A stretch of DNA of 64,000 bases from Streptomyces violaceorubidus (GCF_000717995.1 NZ_JODM01000004.1:1-64000); one strand, 5' to 3'. Positions 41,508 through 51,527 are shown, counted from the first letter of the stretch. A program made the numbers and translations. The notes: generated by a model not told the origin, from the sequence alone.

Positions 41508-42704
41508 TCAGACCGTCGGCGCCGGCTCCGGGGCGGGGGCCGTGACCGGACGGCGGCGGGTCGGGATGCCGAGGGTCGGGTTGGCGACGCCCCAGGCCGC
41601 GGACTTGCAGACCAGTTCCTTGTAGAGGGCGGCGAGCCGTCCGGTCAGGGCCGCGCCCACGGCACGGTCGTCGGCGGTGACGTACTGGATCAGTCCCTGG
41701 CCGCGGCCCAGCGAGATGCACTGGTTGAAGTAGCGCGGCGTCACCTTCGGCAGCTTCCCGTCGGTCAGCCGGGCGGCGATGGCGTCGGCGGCCTGCCAGG
41801 CGGTGGGCACGCCCGAGGCGCACGACATCCGCAGCGGCTTGCCCCCGGGGCCCGCCGCCAGCGCGGCGTCGCCGACGGCGTAGACGTCCGGGTGGGACAC
41901 CGAGCGCATGGTCGCGTCGACCACGATCCGGCCGGTGTCGCAGACGTCCAGCCCGGTGGCCTTCGCCAGGGGGTGGACGGCGAAGCCGGTGGTCCACACC
42001 GTGACGTCGGCCGGTACGGCCGTCCCGTCGGCGGTGACGACGTGGTCCGCGGCCACCTCGGTGACGGCGGTGTTCTCGTACGCCGTGACGCCGAGGGCGG
42101 CGAAGACCTTCCGCAGGTGGCGGCGGCCCTTGGGGGAGAGCCAGTCGCCGAGGCCGCCGCGGGCCGTGAGCGACACGTCGAGGTCCGGGCGGGCCTCGGC
42201 GATCTCGGACGCGGCCTCCAGGCCGGTGAGCCCGCTGCCGACCACGACCACGGACCGGCCGGCCTCCAGCCCCGCCAGGCGCTCGCGCAGCCGGAGCGCT
42301 CCCCGGCCACCGGCGATCTCGTGGGCGTGCTCCACGGCACCGGGGACGCCCTGCGGGTCCCAGGCACTGCCGAGGGCGTAGACGAGCGTGTCGTACGCCA
42401 GCTCGCCGGCGCCGTCGGGACCGGTGACGAGGACGGCCTTGCGGTCGACGTCCACACCGGTGACCCGCGCGATCCGCACGTCGACGCCGGTGTTCGCGAA
42501 CATCTCGTCGAGCGGCCGGGCCCTGAGATCCTGGCCGACCGCGAGCTGGTGCATCCGGACCCGTTCGACGAAGTGGGGCTCGGCGTTCACGAGGGTAAGG
42601 GCGGCGTCCTCGCTCCGCAGGCGCCTGGCCAGCCGGCCGGCGGCGACGGCTCCGGCGTATCCGGCGCCCAGGACGACGATGCGGTGCCGCGGGGTGTGCT
42701 GCAT
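41508..42704 (-). CDS. NADH dehydrogenase-like FAD oxidoreductase (NDH-2 type)
   Basis: The 398-aa protein has an FAD-binding GxGxxG loop IVVLGAGYAGAVAAGRL at the N-terminus and a second Rossmann motif VVVVGSGLTGLEAASEIAE near residue 150. It also has VWTTGFAVHPLAK and the FAD-site segment DVYAVGDAALAAG. The lack of extra motifs fits a membrane-associated NAD(P)H:quinone-type oxidoreductase. It lies downstream of an ECF41/SigJ sigma gene on the same strand; such sigma factors typically control a neighbouring oxidoreductase. ATG 42704 is preceded by AAGGGAG. Confidence 0.87.
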   Translation of the reverse strand: MQHTPRHRIVVLGAGYAGAVAAGRLARRLRSEDAALTLVNAEPHFVERVRMHQLAVGQDLRARPLDEMFANTGVDVRIARVTGVDVDRKAVLVTGPDGAGELAYDTLVYALGSAWDPQGVPGAVEHAHEIAGGRGALRLRERLAGLEAGRSVVVVGSGLTGLEAASEIAEARPDLDVSLTARGGLGDWLSPKGRRHLRKVFAALGVTAYENTAVTEVAADHVVTADGTAVPADVTVWTTGFAVHPLAKATGLDVCDTGRIVVDATMRSVSHPDVYAVGDAALAAGPGGKPLRMSCASGVPTAWQAADAIAARLTDGKLPKVTPRYFNQCISLGRGQGLIQYVTADDRAVGAALTGRLAALYKELVCKSAAWGVANPTLGIPTRRRPVTAPAPEPAPTV

Positions 42705-42826
42705 GGCGTGCTCCCTTGTCTCCGGCCGCTGAGGGCTCTCTCCAGCGGGACTCGCCCCTTGAACCGGGCGGCCCGCGGATTCCTGACAGGAGCAGGGAGT
42801 GACCTGAGTCACATTTCACGGGGGGG
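42705..42826 (-). promoter_or_regulatory. Presumed sigma-controlled leader of the oxidoreductase
   Basis: The 122-bp gap holds a short palindrome gtgac-ctga-gtcac (42799-42812), which also contains tgtgactcag on the minus strand. An autoregulated ECF41-type promoter would be expected here, but the known TGTCACA/CGTC boxes are not exactly present, so this is only a candidate. Confidence 0.35.
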
Positions 42827-43771
42827 TCAGAAGGCCTGGAGCAGGGGCTCCCCGTGGTCGGCGGCGGCCCACCGACGGGTGGCGCGTTCGAGCTTGTCGG
42901 GGTTGACCTGGTTGCGGACGCCCGCGAGCCCCTCGGGCGTGACCTCCAGGCACATGATCCCGATGACCCGGCCCTGCACGACGGCCACGAGGGCGGGGTC
43001 GCCGTTGGCGGTGACGGCGTAGATCTCGGCGGGACCGCCGGTCAGGGCGCGCTTGGCCTTGCCGGGCTTGAACAGGCCCCGCAGGAACGTCGCCACGGCG
43101 CGGGCACCCTCGAACGCCTTGGCGTGCGCCGGGACCTTCCCGCCGCCGTCGCCGATCGACACCGCGTCCTGGGTGAGCAGCCGGACCAGCGGTTCGGTCC
43201 GGCCGCTGGTGGCCGCCGCGAGGAACTCGTCGACGATCCGCCGGGCCGCGGCCTCGTCGACCTCGGTGCGGGCCGTGCCCCGCGCGACGTGCTTCCTGGC
43301 CCGGTGCAGGGTCTGCTGGCTGGCGTCCTGCGTGATGTCGAGGATCGCGGCGATCTCCCGGTGCGCGTACCCGAACGCCTCCCGCAGGACGTACACCGCC
43401 CGCTCGGTCGGTGAGAGCCGCTCCAGCAGGGCGAGGACCGCGAAGGAGAGCGACTCGCGCTGCTCGGCCGTCTCCGCCGGGCCGAGCATCGGGTCGCCGG
43501 CGAGCAGCGGCTCGGGCAGCCACTGCCCCACGTAGGTCTCCCGCCGGGCGCGGGCCGAGGTGAGCTGGTTGAGGCACAGGTTGGTGAGGACCTTGGTCAG
43601 CCAGGCCTCCGGGACCTCGACGTGCTCGACGTCGGCCGCCTGCCAGCGCAGGAAGGTCTCCTGCACGGCGTCCTCCGCCTCGCTCGCGGAGCCGAGGAGG
43701 CGGTAGGCGATGGCCTCCAGACGGTGCCTGGAGGCCTCGAACCGTTCCACGTCGCGCACGGTCAGTGCCAT
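42827..43771 (-). CDS. sigJ: ECF41-group RNA polymerase sigma factor (SigJ-like)
   Basis: The 314-aa protein has sigma region 2 (FEASRHRLEAIAYRLLGSAS, then EAEDAVQETFLRW) and region 4 (LSPTERAVYVLREAFGYAHR, EIAAILDITQDASQQTLHRARK). A SnoaL-like C-terminal extension from about residue 200 follows, typical of ECF41, where it replaces a separate anti-sigma factor; ECF41 proteins carry a conserved DGGGK motif, visible here as IGDGGGKV. Targets usually include an adjacent oxidoreductase, matching the next gene. Confidence 0.92.
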   Translation of the reverse strand: MALTVRDVERFEASRHRLEAIAYRLLGSASEAEDAVQETFLRWQAADVEHVEVPEAWLTKVLTNLCLNQLTSARARRETYVGQWLPEPLLAGDPMLGPAETAEQRESLSFAVLALLERLSPTERAVYVLREAFGYAHREIAAILDITQDASQQTLHRARKHVARGTARTEVDEAAARRIVDEFLAAATSGRTEPLVRLLTQDAVSIGDGGGKVPAHAKAFEGARAVATFLRGLFKPGKAKRALTGGPAEIYAVTANGDPALVAVVQGRVIGIMCLEVTPEGLAGVRNQVNPDKLERATRRWAAADHGEPLLQAF

Positions 43772-43792
43772 GGCCCGGAGTCTAACCGCGCC

Positions 43793-44473
43793 TCAGCGCC
43801 CGGCCGCCGGGGCCACCAGGTCCCGCAGCGCGATGTTCAGTTCCAGCACGTTCACCCGCGGTTCGCCGATGAAGCCGAGCGTGCGGGAGCTGGTGTGCTC
43901 GTCCACGAGCCGCTGGACGCGCGCGGCGGGCAGGCCGTTCTTCTCGGCGACCCGGCGCACCTGGAGGTCGGCGTACTGCGGGGAGATGTCCGGGTCCAGT
44001 CCCGAGCCGGAGGAGGTGACGGCGTCCGCGGGCACGTCCTCGGGCCGCACCGGGTGGCCGGGCACGGAGTTGTCCTTCACCACGGCGGCCTTGGCCTCCT
44101 TCACCCACCCGAGCAGTTCCGCGTCGTCGGCGGAGCGGTTGGTGGCCCCGGACAGGATGAGGTCGTACCGGGTGTTGACGCTGTTGGTGCCGAGGCCGTT
44201 CCGGGGGCGGCCCTGGAACCACTTCAGGTCCGGCTGGGGGGTCTCCTGGCCGTCCCGCAGGGGCAGGTTGTACGCCTGGCCGATGAGGGACGAGCCGACG
44301 ACCCCGCCGCCGTCCGCGGTGACCTCCGAGCCGTTCGCCCTCCCGGGGAACAGCCCCTGGGCGAGGCCGGTGACGACGAGCGGGTAGACGATGCCGGTGA
44401 CGACGGTCAGGACGAGCAGGGCGCGCAGGCCCGCCGCGAACAGCCGGGCGCCGTTGGTCAGCGAAGTGTTCAT
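43793..44473 (-). CDS. kdpC: Potassium-transporting ATPase subunit C
   Basis: The 226-aa protein has one N-terminal transmembrane helix (GLRALLVLTVVTGIVYPLVV). It then has VVGSSLIGQAYN, SGSGLDPDISPQYADLQ and VDEHTSSRTLGFIGEPRVNV, the standard KdpC pattern. It assists ATP and K+ binding in the KdpFABC pump. An insert of Streptomyces type lies around residues 90-130. Last gene of the kdp operon, 5 nt after kdpB. Confidence 0.95.
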   Translation of the reverse strand: MNTSLTNGARLFAAGLRALLVLTVVTGIVYPLVVTGLAQGLFPGRANGSEVTADGGGVVGSSLIGQAYNLPLRDGQETPQPDLKWFQGRPRNGLGTNSVNTRYDLILSGATNRSADDAELLGWVKEAKAAVVKDNSVPGHPVRPEDVPADAVTSSGSGLDPDISPQYADLQVRRVAEKNGLPAARVQRLVDEHTSSRTLGFIGEPRVNVLELNIALRDLVAPAAGR

Positions 44474-44478
44474 GTCGG

Positions 44479-46605
44479 TCAGCCGATCCCGGGAACGAGC
44501 GAGACGATCAGGTCGATGAGCTTGATGCCGATGAACGGGGCGACGAGGCCGCCCAGCCCGTAGACGGCGAGGTTGCGGCGCAGCATCCGGTCGGCGCTCA
44601 TGGGCCGGTACCGCACGCCCTTCAGCGCGAGCGGGACGAGCACCACGATGATCAGCGCGTTGAAGATCACCGCGGACAGGATCGCGGAGGACGGGGAGGA
44701 CAGGCCCATGATGTTGAGCTTGTCCAGGCCCGGGTAGACGGCCGCGAAGAGCGCCGGGATGATCGCGAAGTACTTGGCGACGTCGTTGGCGATGGAGAAC
44801 GTCGTGAGCGCCCCGCGCGTGATCAGCAGCTGCTTGCCGATGCCGACGATCTCGATGAGCTTGGTCGGGTCGGAGTCGAGGTCGACCATGTTGCCGGCCT
44901 CCTTGGCGGCCGACGTGCCGGTGTTCATGGCCACGCCGACGTCCGCCTGGGCCAGCGCGGGGGCGTCGTTGGTGCCGTCGCCGGTCATCGCGACCAGCTT
45001 GCCGCCGGCCTGCTCCCGCTTGATCAGCGCCATCTTGTCCTCGGGCGTGGCCTCCGCGAGGAAGTCGTCGACGCCCGCCTCGTCGGCGATCGCCTTGGCC
45101 GTCAGCGGGTTGTCGCCCGTGATCATGACGGTCCTGATGCCCATGCGGCGCAGTTCCTCGAACCGTTCCCGCATGCCCTGCTTGACGACGTCCTTGAGGT
45201 GGATGACGCCGAGGACGCGGGCGCCGCGCTCGTCCTCGACGGCGACGAGCAGGGGGGTGCCGCCCGCCGCGGAGATGCGCTCGACGGCCGTGTCCGCGTC
45301 CTCGGCCACCGTCCCGCCGCGCTCCCGGACCCAGGCGACGACGGAGCCGGCGGCGCCCTTGCGGACCTGGCGCCCGTCGGCGTTCACGCCGGACATGCGG
45401 GTCTGCGCGGTGAACCGGATCCATTCGGCGCCGACCAGTTCGCCCTGGTGCCGTTCCCGCAGGCCGTACTTCTCCTTCGCGAGGATCACGACGGAGCGGC
45501 CCTCGGGCGTCTCGTCGGCCAGTGAGGAGAGCTGGGCGGCGTCCGCCAGCTCGGCCCCGGTGGTGCCGCGCACCGGCACGAACTCGGCCGCCTGCCGGTT
45601 GCCGAGCGTGATCGTGCCGGTCTTGTCGAGGAGCAGCGTGGAGACGTCGCCGGCGGCCTCGACCGCGCGGCCCGACATCGCCAGCACGTTGCGCTGCACC
45701 AGGCGGTCCATGCCCGCGATGCCGATCGCGGAGAGCAGGGCGCCGATCGTGGTCGGGATGAGGCAGACCAGCAGGGCCACCAGGACGACCAGGTCCAGGT
45801 GGGTGCCGGCGTAGTCGGCGAAGGGCGGGAGGGTGGCGCAGGCCAGCAGGAAGACGACGGTCAGCGAGGCCAGCAGGATGTTCAGCGCGATCTCGTTCGG
45901 CGTCTTCTGCCGGGCCGCCCCCTCGACCAGGTTGATCATCCGGTCGATGAAGGTCTCGCCCGGCTTGGTGGTGATCTTGACGACGACGCGGTCGGAGAGC
46001 ACCTTGGTGCCCCCGGTGACCGCGGACCGGTCGCCCCCGGACTCGCGGATGACGGGCGCCGACTCCCCGGTGATCGCCGACTCGTCGACCGAGGCGACGC
46101 CCTCGACGACGTCGCCGTCGCCGGGGATGACGTCCCCGGCCTCGCAGACGACCAGGTCGCCCACCGTGAGTGCGGTACCGGGGACCGTGCTGCCGTCCAC
46201 CCGGCGGGCGAGGGTGCCGGTCTTCGCCCGGCGCAGGGTGTCGGCCTGGGCCTTGCCGCGGCCTTCGGCGACCGCCTCCGCCAGGTTGGCGAAGAGCACG
46301 GTCAGCCAGAGCCAGGCGCTGATCGTCCAGCCGAACCAGTCGCCGGGGTCGGTGAAGGAGAAGGCCGTGGTCAGGACGGAGCCGACGAGGACGACGAACA
46401 TCACGGGCGACTTCACCATCACCCGCGGGTCGAGCTTGCGGAACGCGTCGGGCAGCGAGGTGAGCAGGTGCTTCGGGTCGAAGAGGCCCGCGCCGACGCG
46501 GCCCGCGCCGGGCTGGTGCGCGGCGGGTGCGTCGTCGTGCGGCGCCCGCTCCGGGGTGCTGGCTGTGGACATGGAGTCCTCTTGCTTCCGCGTGTCGGTG
46601 GTCAT
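44479..46605 (-). CDS. kdpB: Potassium-transporting ATPase subunit B
   Basis: The 708-aa P-type ATPase has the [11 protein letters not shown] loop, [14 protein letters not shown] phosphorylation site, [14 protein letters not shown] nucleotide domain, [19 protein letters not shown] and [18 protein letters not shown]. It hydrolyses ATP to drive K+ uptake through KdpA. ATG 46605 overlaps the kdpA stop (ATGA). A second ATG at 46572 with its own GAGGA is an alternative start. Confidence 0.96.
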   Translation of the reverse strand: MTTDTRKQEDSMSTASTPERAPHDDAPAAHQPGAGRVGAGLFDPKHLLTSLPDAFRKLDPRVMVKSPVMFVVLVGSVLTTAFSFTDPGDWFGWTISAWLWLTVLFANLAEAVAEGRGKAQADTLRRAKTGTLARRVDGSTVPGTALTVGDLVVCEAGDVIPGDGDVVEGVASVDESAITGESAPVIRESGGDRSAVTGGTKVLSDRVVVKITTKPGETFIDRMINLVEGAARQKTPNEIALNILLASLTVVFLLACATLPPFADYAGTHLDLVVLVALLVCLIPTTIGALLSAIGIAGMDRLVQRNVLAMSGRAVEAAGDVSTLLLDKTGTITLGNRQAAEFVPVRGTTGAELADAAQLSSLADETPEGRSVVILAKEKYGLRERHQGELVGAEWIRFTAQTRMSGVNADGRQVRKGAAGSVVAWVRERGGTVAEDADTAVERISAAGGTPLLVAVEDERGARVLGVIHLKDVVKQGMRERFEELRRMGIRTVMITGDNPLTAKAIADEAGVDDFLAEATPEDKMALIKREQAGGKLVAMTGDGTNDAPALAQADVGVAMNTGTSAAKEAGNMVDLDSDPTKLIEIVGIGKQLLITRGALTTFSIANDVAKYFAIIPALFAAVYPGLDKLNIMGLSSPSSAILSAVIFNALIIVVLVPLALKGVRYRPMSADRMLRRNLAVYGLGGLVAPFIGIKLIDLIVSLVPGIG

Positions 46606-48263
46606 GCCAGCCCCTCGGCGAGCGGGCCCAGGGCGAGGGCCGGGAAGTAGGTCAGACCGGTGATGATCAGTACGGCGCCCACCAGCAGCCCGGTGAACAG
46701 GGGCTTCTCGGTGCGCAGGGTGCCCTGGGTGGCCGGCACGGGCTGCTGTCCGGCCAGCGAGCCGGCGAGGGCCAGGACGAACACCATCGGCACGAAGCGG
46801 CCGAGGAGCATGGCGAGACCGAGGGTGGTGTTGAACCACTGGGTGTCGGCGTTCAGGCCCGCGAAGGCCGAGCCGTTGTTGTTCGCGGCGGAGGTGTAGG
46901 CGTACAGGATCTCGGAGAAGCCGTGCGCCCCGCTGTTGGTCATCGAGTCGCCCGGGGTGGGCAGGGCCATCGCGGCGGCGGTGAGGACCAGGACCAGGGC
47001 GGGGGTGATCAGCAGGTAGCAGGCGGCGTACTTGATCTCGCGGGTGCCGATCTTCTTGCCCAGGTACTCGGGGGTGCGCCCGACCATCAGGCCCGCGATG
47101 AAGACCGCGATGACCGCCATGACCAGCATGCCGTAGAGGCCGGAGCCCACCCCGCCGGGCGCGATCTCGCCCAGCATCATGCCGAGCAGGGTGATGCCGC
47201 CGCCGAGGCCGGTGAAGGAGGAGTGGAAGGAGTCCACGGCGCCGGTGGAGGTGAGGGTGGTCGACACCGCGAAGATCGACGAGCCGCCGATGCCGAAGCG
47301 GACCTCCTTGCCCTCCAGCGCGCCCCCGGCCGCCTGCAAGGCGGGGCCGTGGTGGGCGAACTCGGTCCACATCATCAGGCCGACGAAGGCGAGCCAGATG
47401 GTGGCCATCGTCCCGAGGATCGCGTAGCCCTGGCGCACCGAGCCGACCATGACGCCGAAGGTGCGGGTCAGGGCGACCGGGACCAGCAGGATCAGGAAGA
47501 TCTCGAACAGGTTGGTGAAGGGCGTCGGGTTCTCGAAGGGGTGGGCGGAGTTGGCGTTGAAGTAGCCGCCGCCGTTGGTGCCCAGCTCCTTGATGACCTC
47601 CTGCGAGGCGACCGCCCCGCCGTTCCACTGCTGCGAACCGCCCATGAACTGGCCGACCTCGTGGATGCCGGAGAAGTTCTGGATGACCCCGCAGGCCACC
47701 AGGAGCACCGCGCCGACGACGGCGAGGGGCACCAGGACGCGGACGACACCGCGGACCAGGTCGGCCCAGAAGTTGCCCAGTTCGCCGGTGCGGGACCGGG
47801 CGAAGCCGCGGACCAGGGCGACGGCCACGGCGATGCCGACGGCGGCCGAGACGAAGTTCTGCACGGCCAGACCGGCGGTCTGCACGACGTGGCCCATGGC
47901 CTGCTCGCCGTAGTACGACTGCCAGTTGGTGTTGGACACGAAGGACACGGCGGTGTTGAACGCCTGGTCCGGGTCGATGGCGGCGAAGCCGAGCGAGCCG
48001 GGCAGGACGCCCTGGAGCCGCTGGAGCAGGTAGAGGAAGAGGACTCCGGCGAGGGAGAAGGCCAGCAGACCGCGCAGGTACGCGGGCCAGCGCATCTCCG
48101 TGTCCGGGTCGGCGCCGATGCCCTTGTAGATCCACTTCTCGACCCGCAGGTGCGTGTGCGAGGTGTAGACCCTGGCCAGGTAGTTGCCGAGGGGGACGTA
48201 GGCGAGCGCCAGCGCGGCCATGAGCGCGAGCAGCTGGAGCACGCCGGCGAGGACGGGGCTCAT
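46602..48263 (-). CDS. kdpA: Potassium-transporting ATPase subunit A
   Basis: The 553-aa channel-like subunit has about ten transmembrane helices. Filter loops are [55 protein letters not shown] and [19 protein letters not shown], each with a Gly-rich K+-selectivity turn. It captures K+ with high affinity at low outside potassium. Translation of kdpB is coupled to it. Confidence 0.97.
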   Translation of the reverse strand: MSPVLAGVLQLLALMAALALAYVPLGNYLARVYTSHTHLRVEKWIYKGIGADPDTEMRWPAYLRGLLAFSLAGVLFLYLLQRLQGVLPGSLGFAAIDPDQAFNTAVSFVSNTNWQSYYGEQAMGHVVQTAGLAVQNFVSAAVGIAVAVALVRGFARSRTGELGNFWADLVRGVVRVLVPLAVVGAVLLVACGVIQNFSGIHEVGQFMGGSQQWNGGAVASQEVIKELGTNGGGYFNANSAHPFENPTPFTNLFEIFLILLVPVALTRTFGVMVGSVRQGYAILGTMATIWLAFVGLMMWTEFAHHGPALQAAGGALEGKEVRFGIGGSSIFAVSTTLTSTGAVDSFHSSFTGLGGGITLLGMMLGEIAPGGVGSGLYGMLVMAVIAVFIAGLMVGRTPEYLGKKIGTREIKYAACYLLITPALVLVLTAAAMALPTPGDSMTNSGAHGFSEILYAYTSAANNNGSAFAGLNADTQWFNTTLGLAMLLGRFVPMVFVLALAGSLAGQQPVPATQGTLRTEKPLFTGLLVGAVLIITGLTYFPALALGPLAEGLA

Positions 48264-48270
48264 GCGGTGC

Positions 48271-48360
48271 TCAGAACCTCTCGGGGTGGATCAGGGCGAG
48301 GACGAGGTAACCGAGCAGGGCGACGGCCACGATCAGGCCGACGATGTTCTCCGCGGTCAC
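48271..48360 (-). CDS. kdpF: KdpF, tiny stabilising subunit
   Basis: The 29-aa single-helix peptide starts [23 protein letters not shown] then LALIHPERF. The hydrophobic helix with terminal HPERF is the classic KdpF form, which stabilises the KdpABC complex. Its GTG overlaps the preceding ORF's stop (GTGA, 48357-48360), and AAGGGGGTGA is upstream. Confidence 0.93.
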   Translation of the reverse strand: MTAENIVGLIVAVALLGYLVLALIHPERF

Positions 48361-48440
48361 AGCTTCGTCACCCCCTTGGCGACCAGGGCGACGAGCGCGA
48401 ACACCGCGATCGTGGTGACGACGAAGGCCACGTCGGCCAT
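48357..48440 (-). CDS. 27-aa single-helix protein leading the kdp operon
   Basis: The peptide reads MADVAFVVTTIAVFALVALV then AKGVTKL: one transmembrane helix and a basic end. AGGAG lies 6-7 nt before the ATG, and it overlaps kdpF by GTGA. A second KdpF-like micropeptide at this place is unusual for textbook kdpFABC but seems regular in Streptomyces. It probably joins or regulates the pump (inference). Confidence 0.85.
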   Translation of the reverse strand: MADVAFVVTTIAVFALVALVAKGVTKL

Positions 48441-48683
48441 CGCGAGCTCCTAGTGAGGTGCGGAAGAGAAGCTGACAAGGAGATAAGAGCCCTCTTCCGA
48501 CCGGTTTCGGCCACCGTTGACGGCTTCCATACGGTGATGCGAACGCCTTTGACACGTCTCTGACGACGGGACCGACGGGACGGTCCCCGAGCGCCCGAGG
48601 ACGACGAGGCGCAGGAGCACGCAGCGCGCCGGCGTGCGGCTCGGTGCCGAGCAGGGTGGACGCCGGGCGTGGCAGAAATGACC
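48441..48683 (-). promoter_or_regulatory. Promoter region of the kdp operon
   Basis: About 240 bp between the operon start and the carbonic-anhydrase terminator. It includes a stretch ccgttgacggcttccatacgg (near 48515-48535). A KdpE site or c-di-AMP riboswitch would be expected in actinobacteria, but I could not identify either with confidence. kdpDE is not in the window. Confidence 0.35.
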
Positions 48684-48723
48684 GATGCCTCCGTGGTGCC
48701 GCTCATGGCACCACGGAGGCATC
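48684..48723 (-). terminator. Terminator of the carbonic anhydrase gene
   Basis: A perfect 17-bp stem (gatgcctccgtggtgcc at 48684-48700 with its complement at 48707-48723) has a 6-nt loop. It starts 13 nt past the carbonic anhydrase stop and insulates the kdp operon. Confidence 0.9.
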
Positions 48724-48735
48724 ACCGGCGATCGG

Positions 48736-49362
48736 CTACTCCGGGAGCCCGTGGGCCGCCACGCGCTTCACCGTTCCCCCGGCCAGGCGGTAGGACAGGC
48801 CGACGACCGCACACCGGCCGGCGGCCACCTCGGCCGCCAGCAGCGCCGAGCGGCCCACCAGCCCGTCGACGCTCCGGCGGATGTGCTCGTCCACGAACTC
48901 GTCGACCCCGGTGCCGCCCAGGGCGCGCGCCGCGAGCACGCTCGGGATCACCCGCTCCACCACGTCCCCGAGGTAGCCGGCCGGGGCCGTGCCGCCGCCG
49001 TGCACGGTTTCGGCGGCCGCGGTGACCGCGCCGCAGGAGTCGTGCCCCAGCACCACCACGAGCGGTGCGCCCAGCACCTGGACGCCGTACTCGACGCTGC
49101 CCAGCACCTCCGCGCCCGCCACATGGCCGGCCGTGCGCACCACGAACAGGTCGCCCAGCCCCCGGTCGAAGATGATCTCGGCCGCGAGCCGCGAGTCCGA
49201 GCAGCCGAAGAGCACCGCGAACGGATGCTGGCGCGGGGCCAGTTCCGACCGGCGGTCGGCGTCCTGGTTGGGGTGCAGGCGGTCACCGCTCACGAAGCGG
49301 GCGTTGCCCTCGAGCAACGCGGCGTAGGCCTCGGCGGGGGAGGAAGGGCTCAGATCGGGCAT
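48736..49362 (-). CDS. Beta-class carbonic anhydrase
   Basis: The 208-aa enzyme has zinc ligands in GCSDSR (Cys and the Asp-Arg dyad near residue 55) and LGHDSCGAV (His and Cys near residue 108). Also present are FVVRTAGHVAG and a C-terminal region VVGLSYRLAGGTV. It converts CO2 to bicarbonate in the cytoplasm. Monocistronic with its own terminator. Confidence 0.94.
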   Translation of the reverse strand: MPDLSPSSPAEAYAALLEGNARFVSGDRLHPNQDADRRSELAPRQHPFAVLFGCSDSRLAAEIIFDRGLGDLFVVRTAGHVAGAEVLGSVEYGVQVLGAPLVVVLGHDSCGAVTAAAETVHGGGTAPAGYLGDVVERVIPSVLAARALGGTGVDEFVDEHIRRSVDGLVGRSALLAAEVAAGRCAVVGLSYRLAGGTVKRVAAHGLPE

Positions 49363-49456
49363 GGGTGCACGGTACTGGCTCGGCGGCCGGACACCGGGTG
49401 ACTGGCCGACCGGGCGGCGGGGCGGCGAAGTGGCGGGTCGGCGGGGTGCCGCGGCG

Positions 49457-49810
49457 CTACGCCGGTGGTGGTCCCGGCTCCGGCTGTCCCGCTCTCAGAT
49501 CCGCGAGCAGTTCCGCCTGCCCGGCGAGCACGCCGGAGAGGATGCCGCGCGCGACCCTGAGCAGCTCGGCGACCTGCGGGCTGGTCAGGGAGTAGTACAC
49601 GGTCGACCCCTCCTTGCGGGAGACCACCAGGTTCGACCGGCGCAACACCGCGAGCTGCTGGGACAGGTGAGCCGGCTCGATCCCCACCTCGGGGAGCATC
49701 TCCGCCACCGCGTGCTCCCGCTCGCTCAGCAGTTCCAGCACGCGGATGCGCGCCGGGTGGCCGAGCGTCTTGAAGAACTCGGCCTTCAACTGGTACAGCG
49801 GCGTGCTCAT
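49457..49810 (-). CDS. ArsR-family transcriptional regulator
   Basis: The 117-aa winged-helix protein has YQLKAEFFKTLGHPARIRVL, then EPAHLSQQLAVLRRSNLVVS (recognition helix) and RKEGSTVYYSLTSPQVAELL. The usual metal-site Cys pair (ELCVCDL) is absent: the sequence reads EREHAVAEML, so it may not sense metal. It lies 95 nt upstream of the carbonic anhydrase on the same strand and might regulate it. Confidence 0.88.
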   Translation of the reverse strand: MSTPLYQLKAEFFKTLGHPARIRVLELLSEREHAVAEMLPEVGIEPAHLSQQLAVLRRSNLVVSRKEGSTVYYSLTSPQVAELLRVARGILSGVLAGQAELLADLRAGQPEPGPPPA

Positions 49811-50068
49811 CGCGCCATCGCCTTCCTCGCACCGCGGCGGCGCGGCCCGGTCGCCCGGCCCCGGACGCCCCGTGTCCGCCCCGTCCTCATCAGCATGCCG
49901 CCCATCCTCGCCCGAGCCACCCCTCAGGCCGAATCCGCGGGGGCCGCATCCGGCCTTGCGGAGCGGTGCCCGGTTACTCCGACCGGCCGTGGACGGACGG
50001 CATGCCCCGGGCCGCCGGGCGAGGGTGGACGGAAGGCGATCCGCACGGCGGGAATCGAGGCAGACGCG

Positions 50069-51511
50069 ATGGCGGAGGAATGGCGGCGCTCACCGGACGA
50101 GGCGAGCTCGGCCGACGAGGGCCCCGGCCCGGACTCCGGTGGGGGATCCGAAGCCCGCCCCGACGCGGGCCCCGACGCCGGCCCCGACGAGCCGTACGCC
50201 TCGCTCCTCGACCTGCCGCTCAGCTCCGACCTGAACCGCATCGGCGAGCAGCTGCACGCCCTGGCCCGCGCCCAGCGGACCTTGCAGGAACTGCTCCAGG
50301 CGGTGGTCAACATCACCGGCGAGCTGGAGCTGCCCACGGTGCTGCGCCGCATCGTGCGCACCGCCATGGACCTGGTGGGCGCCCGCTACGGCGCCATGGG
50401 CGTCCTCGACCAGGAGGGCAGGCTCTTGGAGGAGTTCATCCCGCTGGGGCTCACCACCAAGGAGCTGGCCGATCTGGAAGGGGTGGAGCTGCCGCGGGGC
50501 AGGGGCCTGCTCGGGCATCTGATCCACCACCCCGAGCCGCTGCGGGTCATCGACATCGCGCGCCACCCGGAGTCGGCCGGCTTCCCGCCGGGGCACCCGC
50601 CGATGCGCAGCCTGCTCGGGGTGGCGATCAGCGTGCGCGGCCGGATCTACGGCAACCTCTACCTCTCCGAACGCAAGGACGGGCAGCCCTTCGACCGGCA
50701 CGACGAGGGCGTGATCCGGGCGCTGGCCGGCACGGCGGGCGTGGCGATCGAGAACGCCCGGCTCTACCAGCGGGTCCAGAACAGCAGCGAGCAGTTCCAG
50801 CGGCTGCTGCTGCCCCGCCTGCCCGACCTGCGGCCCTTCACCGCGGGCGCGGCCTACCTCCCGGCGAGCGCGCCCGCCGCCGTGGGCGGCGACTGGTACG
50901 ACGCCATGCTGCTGCCCGGCGGGGCCTGCGCGGCGGTGATCGGGGACGTCGTGGGGCACGACCTGCGGGCCGCCGCCGACATGTCCCAGATCCGCAACAT
51001 GCTGCGCGCCCTGTACTACGACCAGGACGCCCCGCCCAGCACCTCCCTCGCCCGGCTCGACCGGATCATGGACGCCGCCCTGGACGAGGCCCCCGTCGCC
51101 ACGGCGCTCCTGGCCCGGCTGGAGCCGGCCGACGGCACCTGGCAGCTGCGGTGGTCCAGCGCGGGGCACCCGCCGCCGCTCGTGGTGCTGCCCGACGGGC
51201 GGGTCCACTACCTGGACATGGAGCCCGGACTCCCGCTCGGGGTGGCGCCCGACCTGCCCCGGCCCGACCACTGCCGTCCGCTCCCGGTGGACAGCACCGT
51301 CATCCTGTTCACCGACGGCCTCGTGGAGGTCCCCGGCCAGCCGCTGGACCGGGGCCTGGACTCCCTGGCCGTGACCGCCTCCCGGCTGGCGGGACTGGCA
51401 CCCGAGGAGCTGTGCCGGGCCCTGGTCACCCACCGGCCCGGCAACGGCCACGACGACAAGGCCGTCATCGCCCTGCGCACCCCGCCCCTGACGGGCTACG
51501 GCTCCTCGTGA
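50069..51511 (+). CDS. GAF-domain SpoIIE/PP2C phosphatase
   Basis: The 480-aa protein has an acidic low-complexity N-terminus (repeated DAGPDAGPDE). A GAF domain follows (LPTVLRRIVRTAMDLVGARY ... GRIYGNLYLSERKDG), then a SpoIIE phosphatase domain: GGDWYDAMLLPGGACAAVIG and GDVVGHDLRAAADMSQIRNM (metal-binding Asp), HDDKAVIALR at the end. Such enzymes dephosphorylate anti-anti-sigma factors in stress or sporulation switches. The convergent HATPase gene 17 nt downstream is a natural partner. Confidence 0.9.
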   Translation: MAEEWRRSPDEASSADEGPGPDSGGGSEARPDAGPDAGPDEPYASLLDLPLSSDLNRIGEQLHALARAQRTLQELLQAVVNITGELELPTVLRRIVRTAMDLVGARYGAMGVLDQEGRLLEEFIPLGLTTKELADLEGVELPRGRGLLGHLIHHPEPLRVIDIARHPESAGFPPGHPPMRSLLGVAISVRGRIYGNLYLSERKDGQPFDRHDEGVIRALAGTAGVAIENARLYQRVQNSSEQFQRLLLPRLPDLRPFTAGAAYLPASAPAAVGGDWYDAMLLPGGACAAVIGDVVGHDLRAAADMSQIRNMLRALYYDQDAPPSTSLARLDRIMDAALDEAPVATALLARLEPADGTWQLRWSSAGHPPPLVVLPDGRVHYLDMEPGLPLGVAPDLPRPDHCRPLPVDSTVILFTDGLVEVPGQPLDRGLDSLAVTASRLAGLAPEELCRALVTHRPGNGHDDKAVIALRTPPLTGYGSS

Positions 51512-51527
51512 ACCCGGCCCGCGCACC

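Noticed and set aside
42799..42812. Promoter of ECF41 type upstream of the oxidoreductase
   Set aside because: Only a palindrome gtgac-ctga-gtcac is clear; the expected hexamers were not found, so it is listed as a weak candidate region and not as a promoter.
46527..48563. A 678-codon plus-strand frame opposite kdpA
   Set aside because: Low-complexity Gly/Asp/Gln/Glu composition; kdpA is unambiguous.
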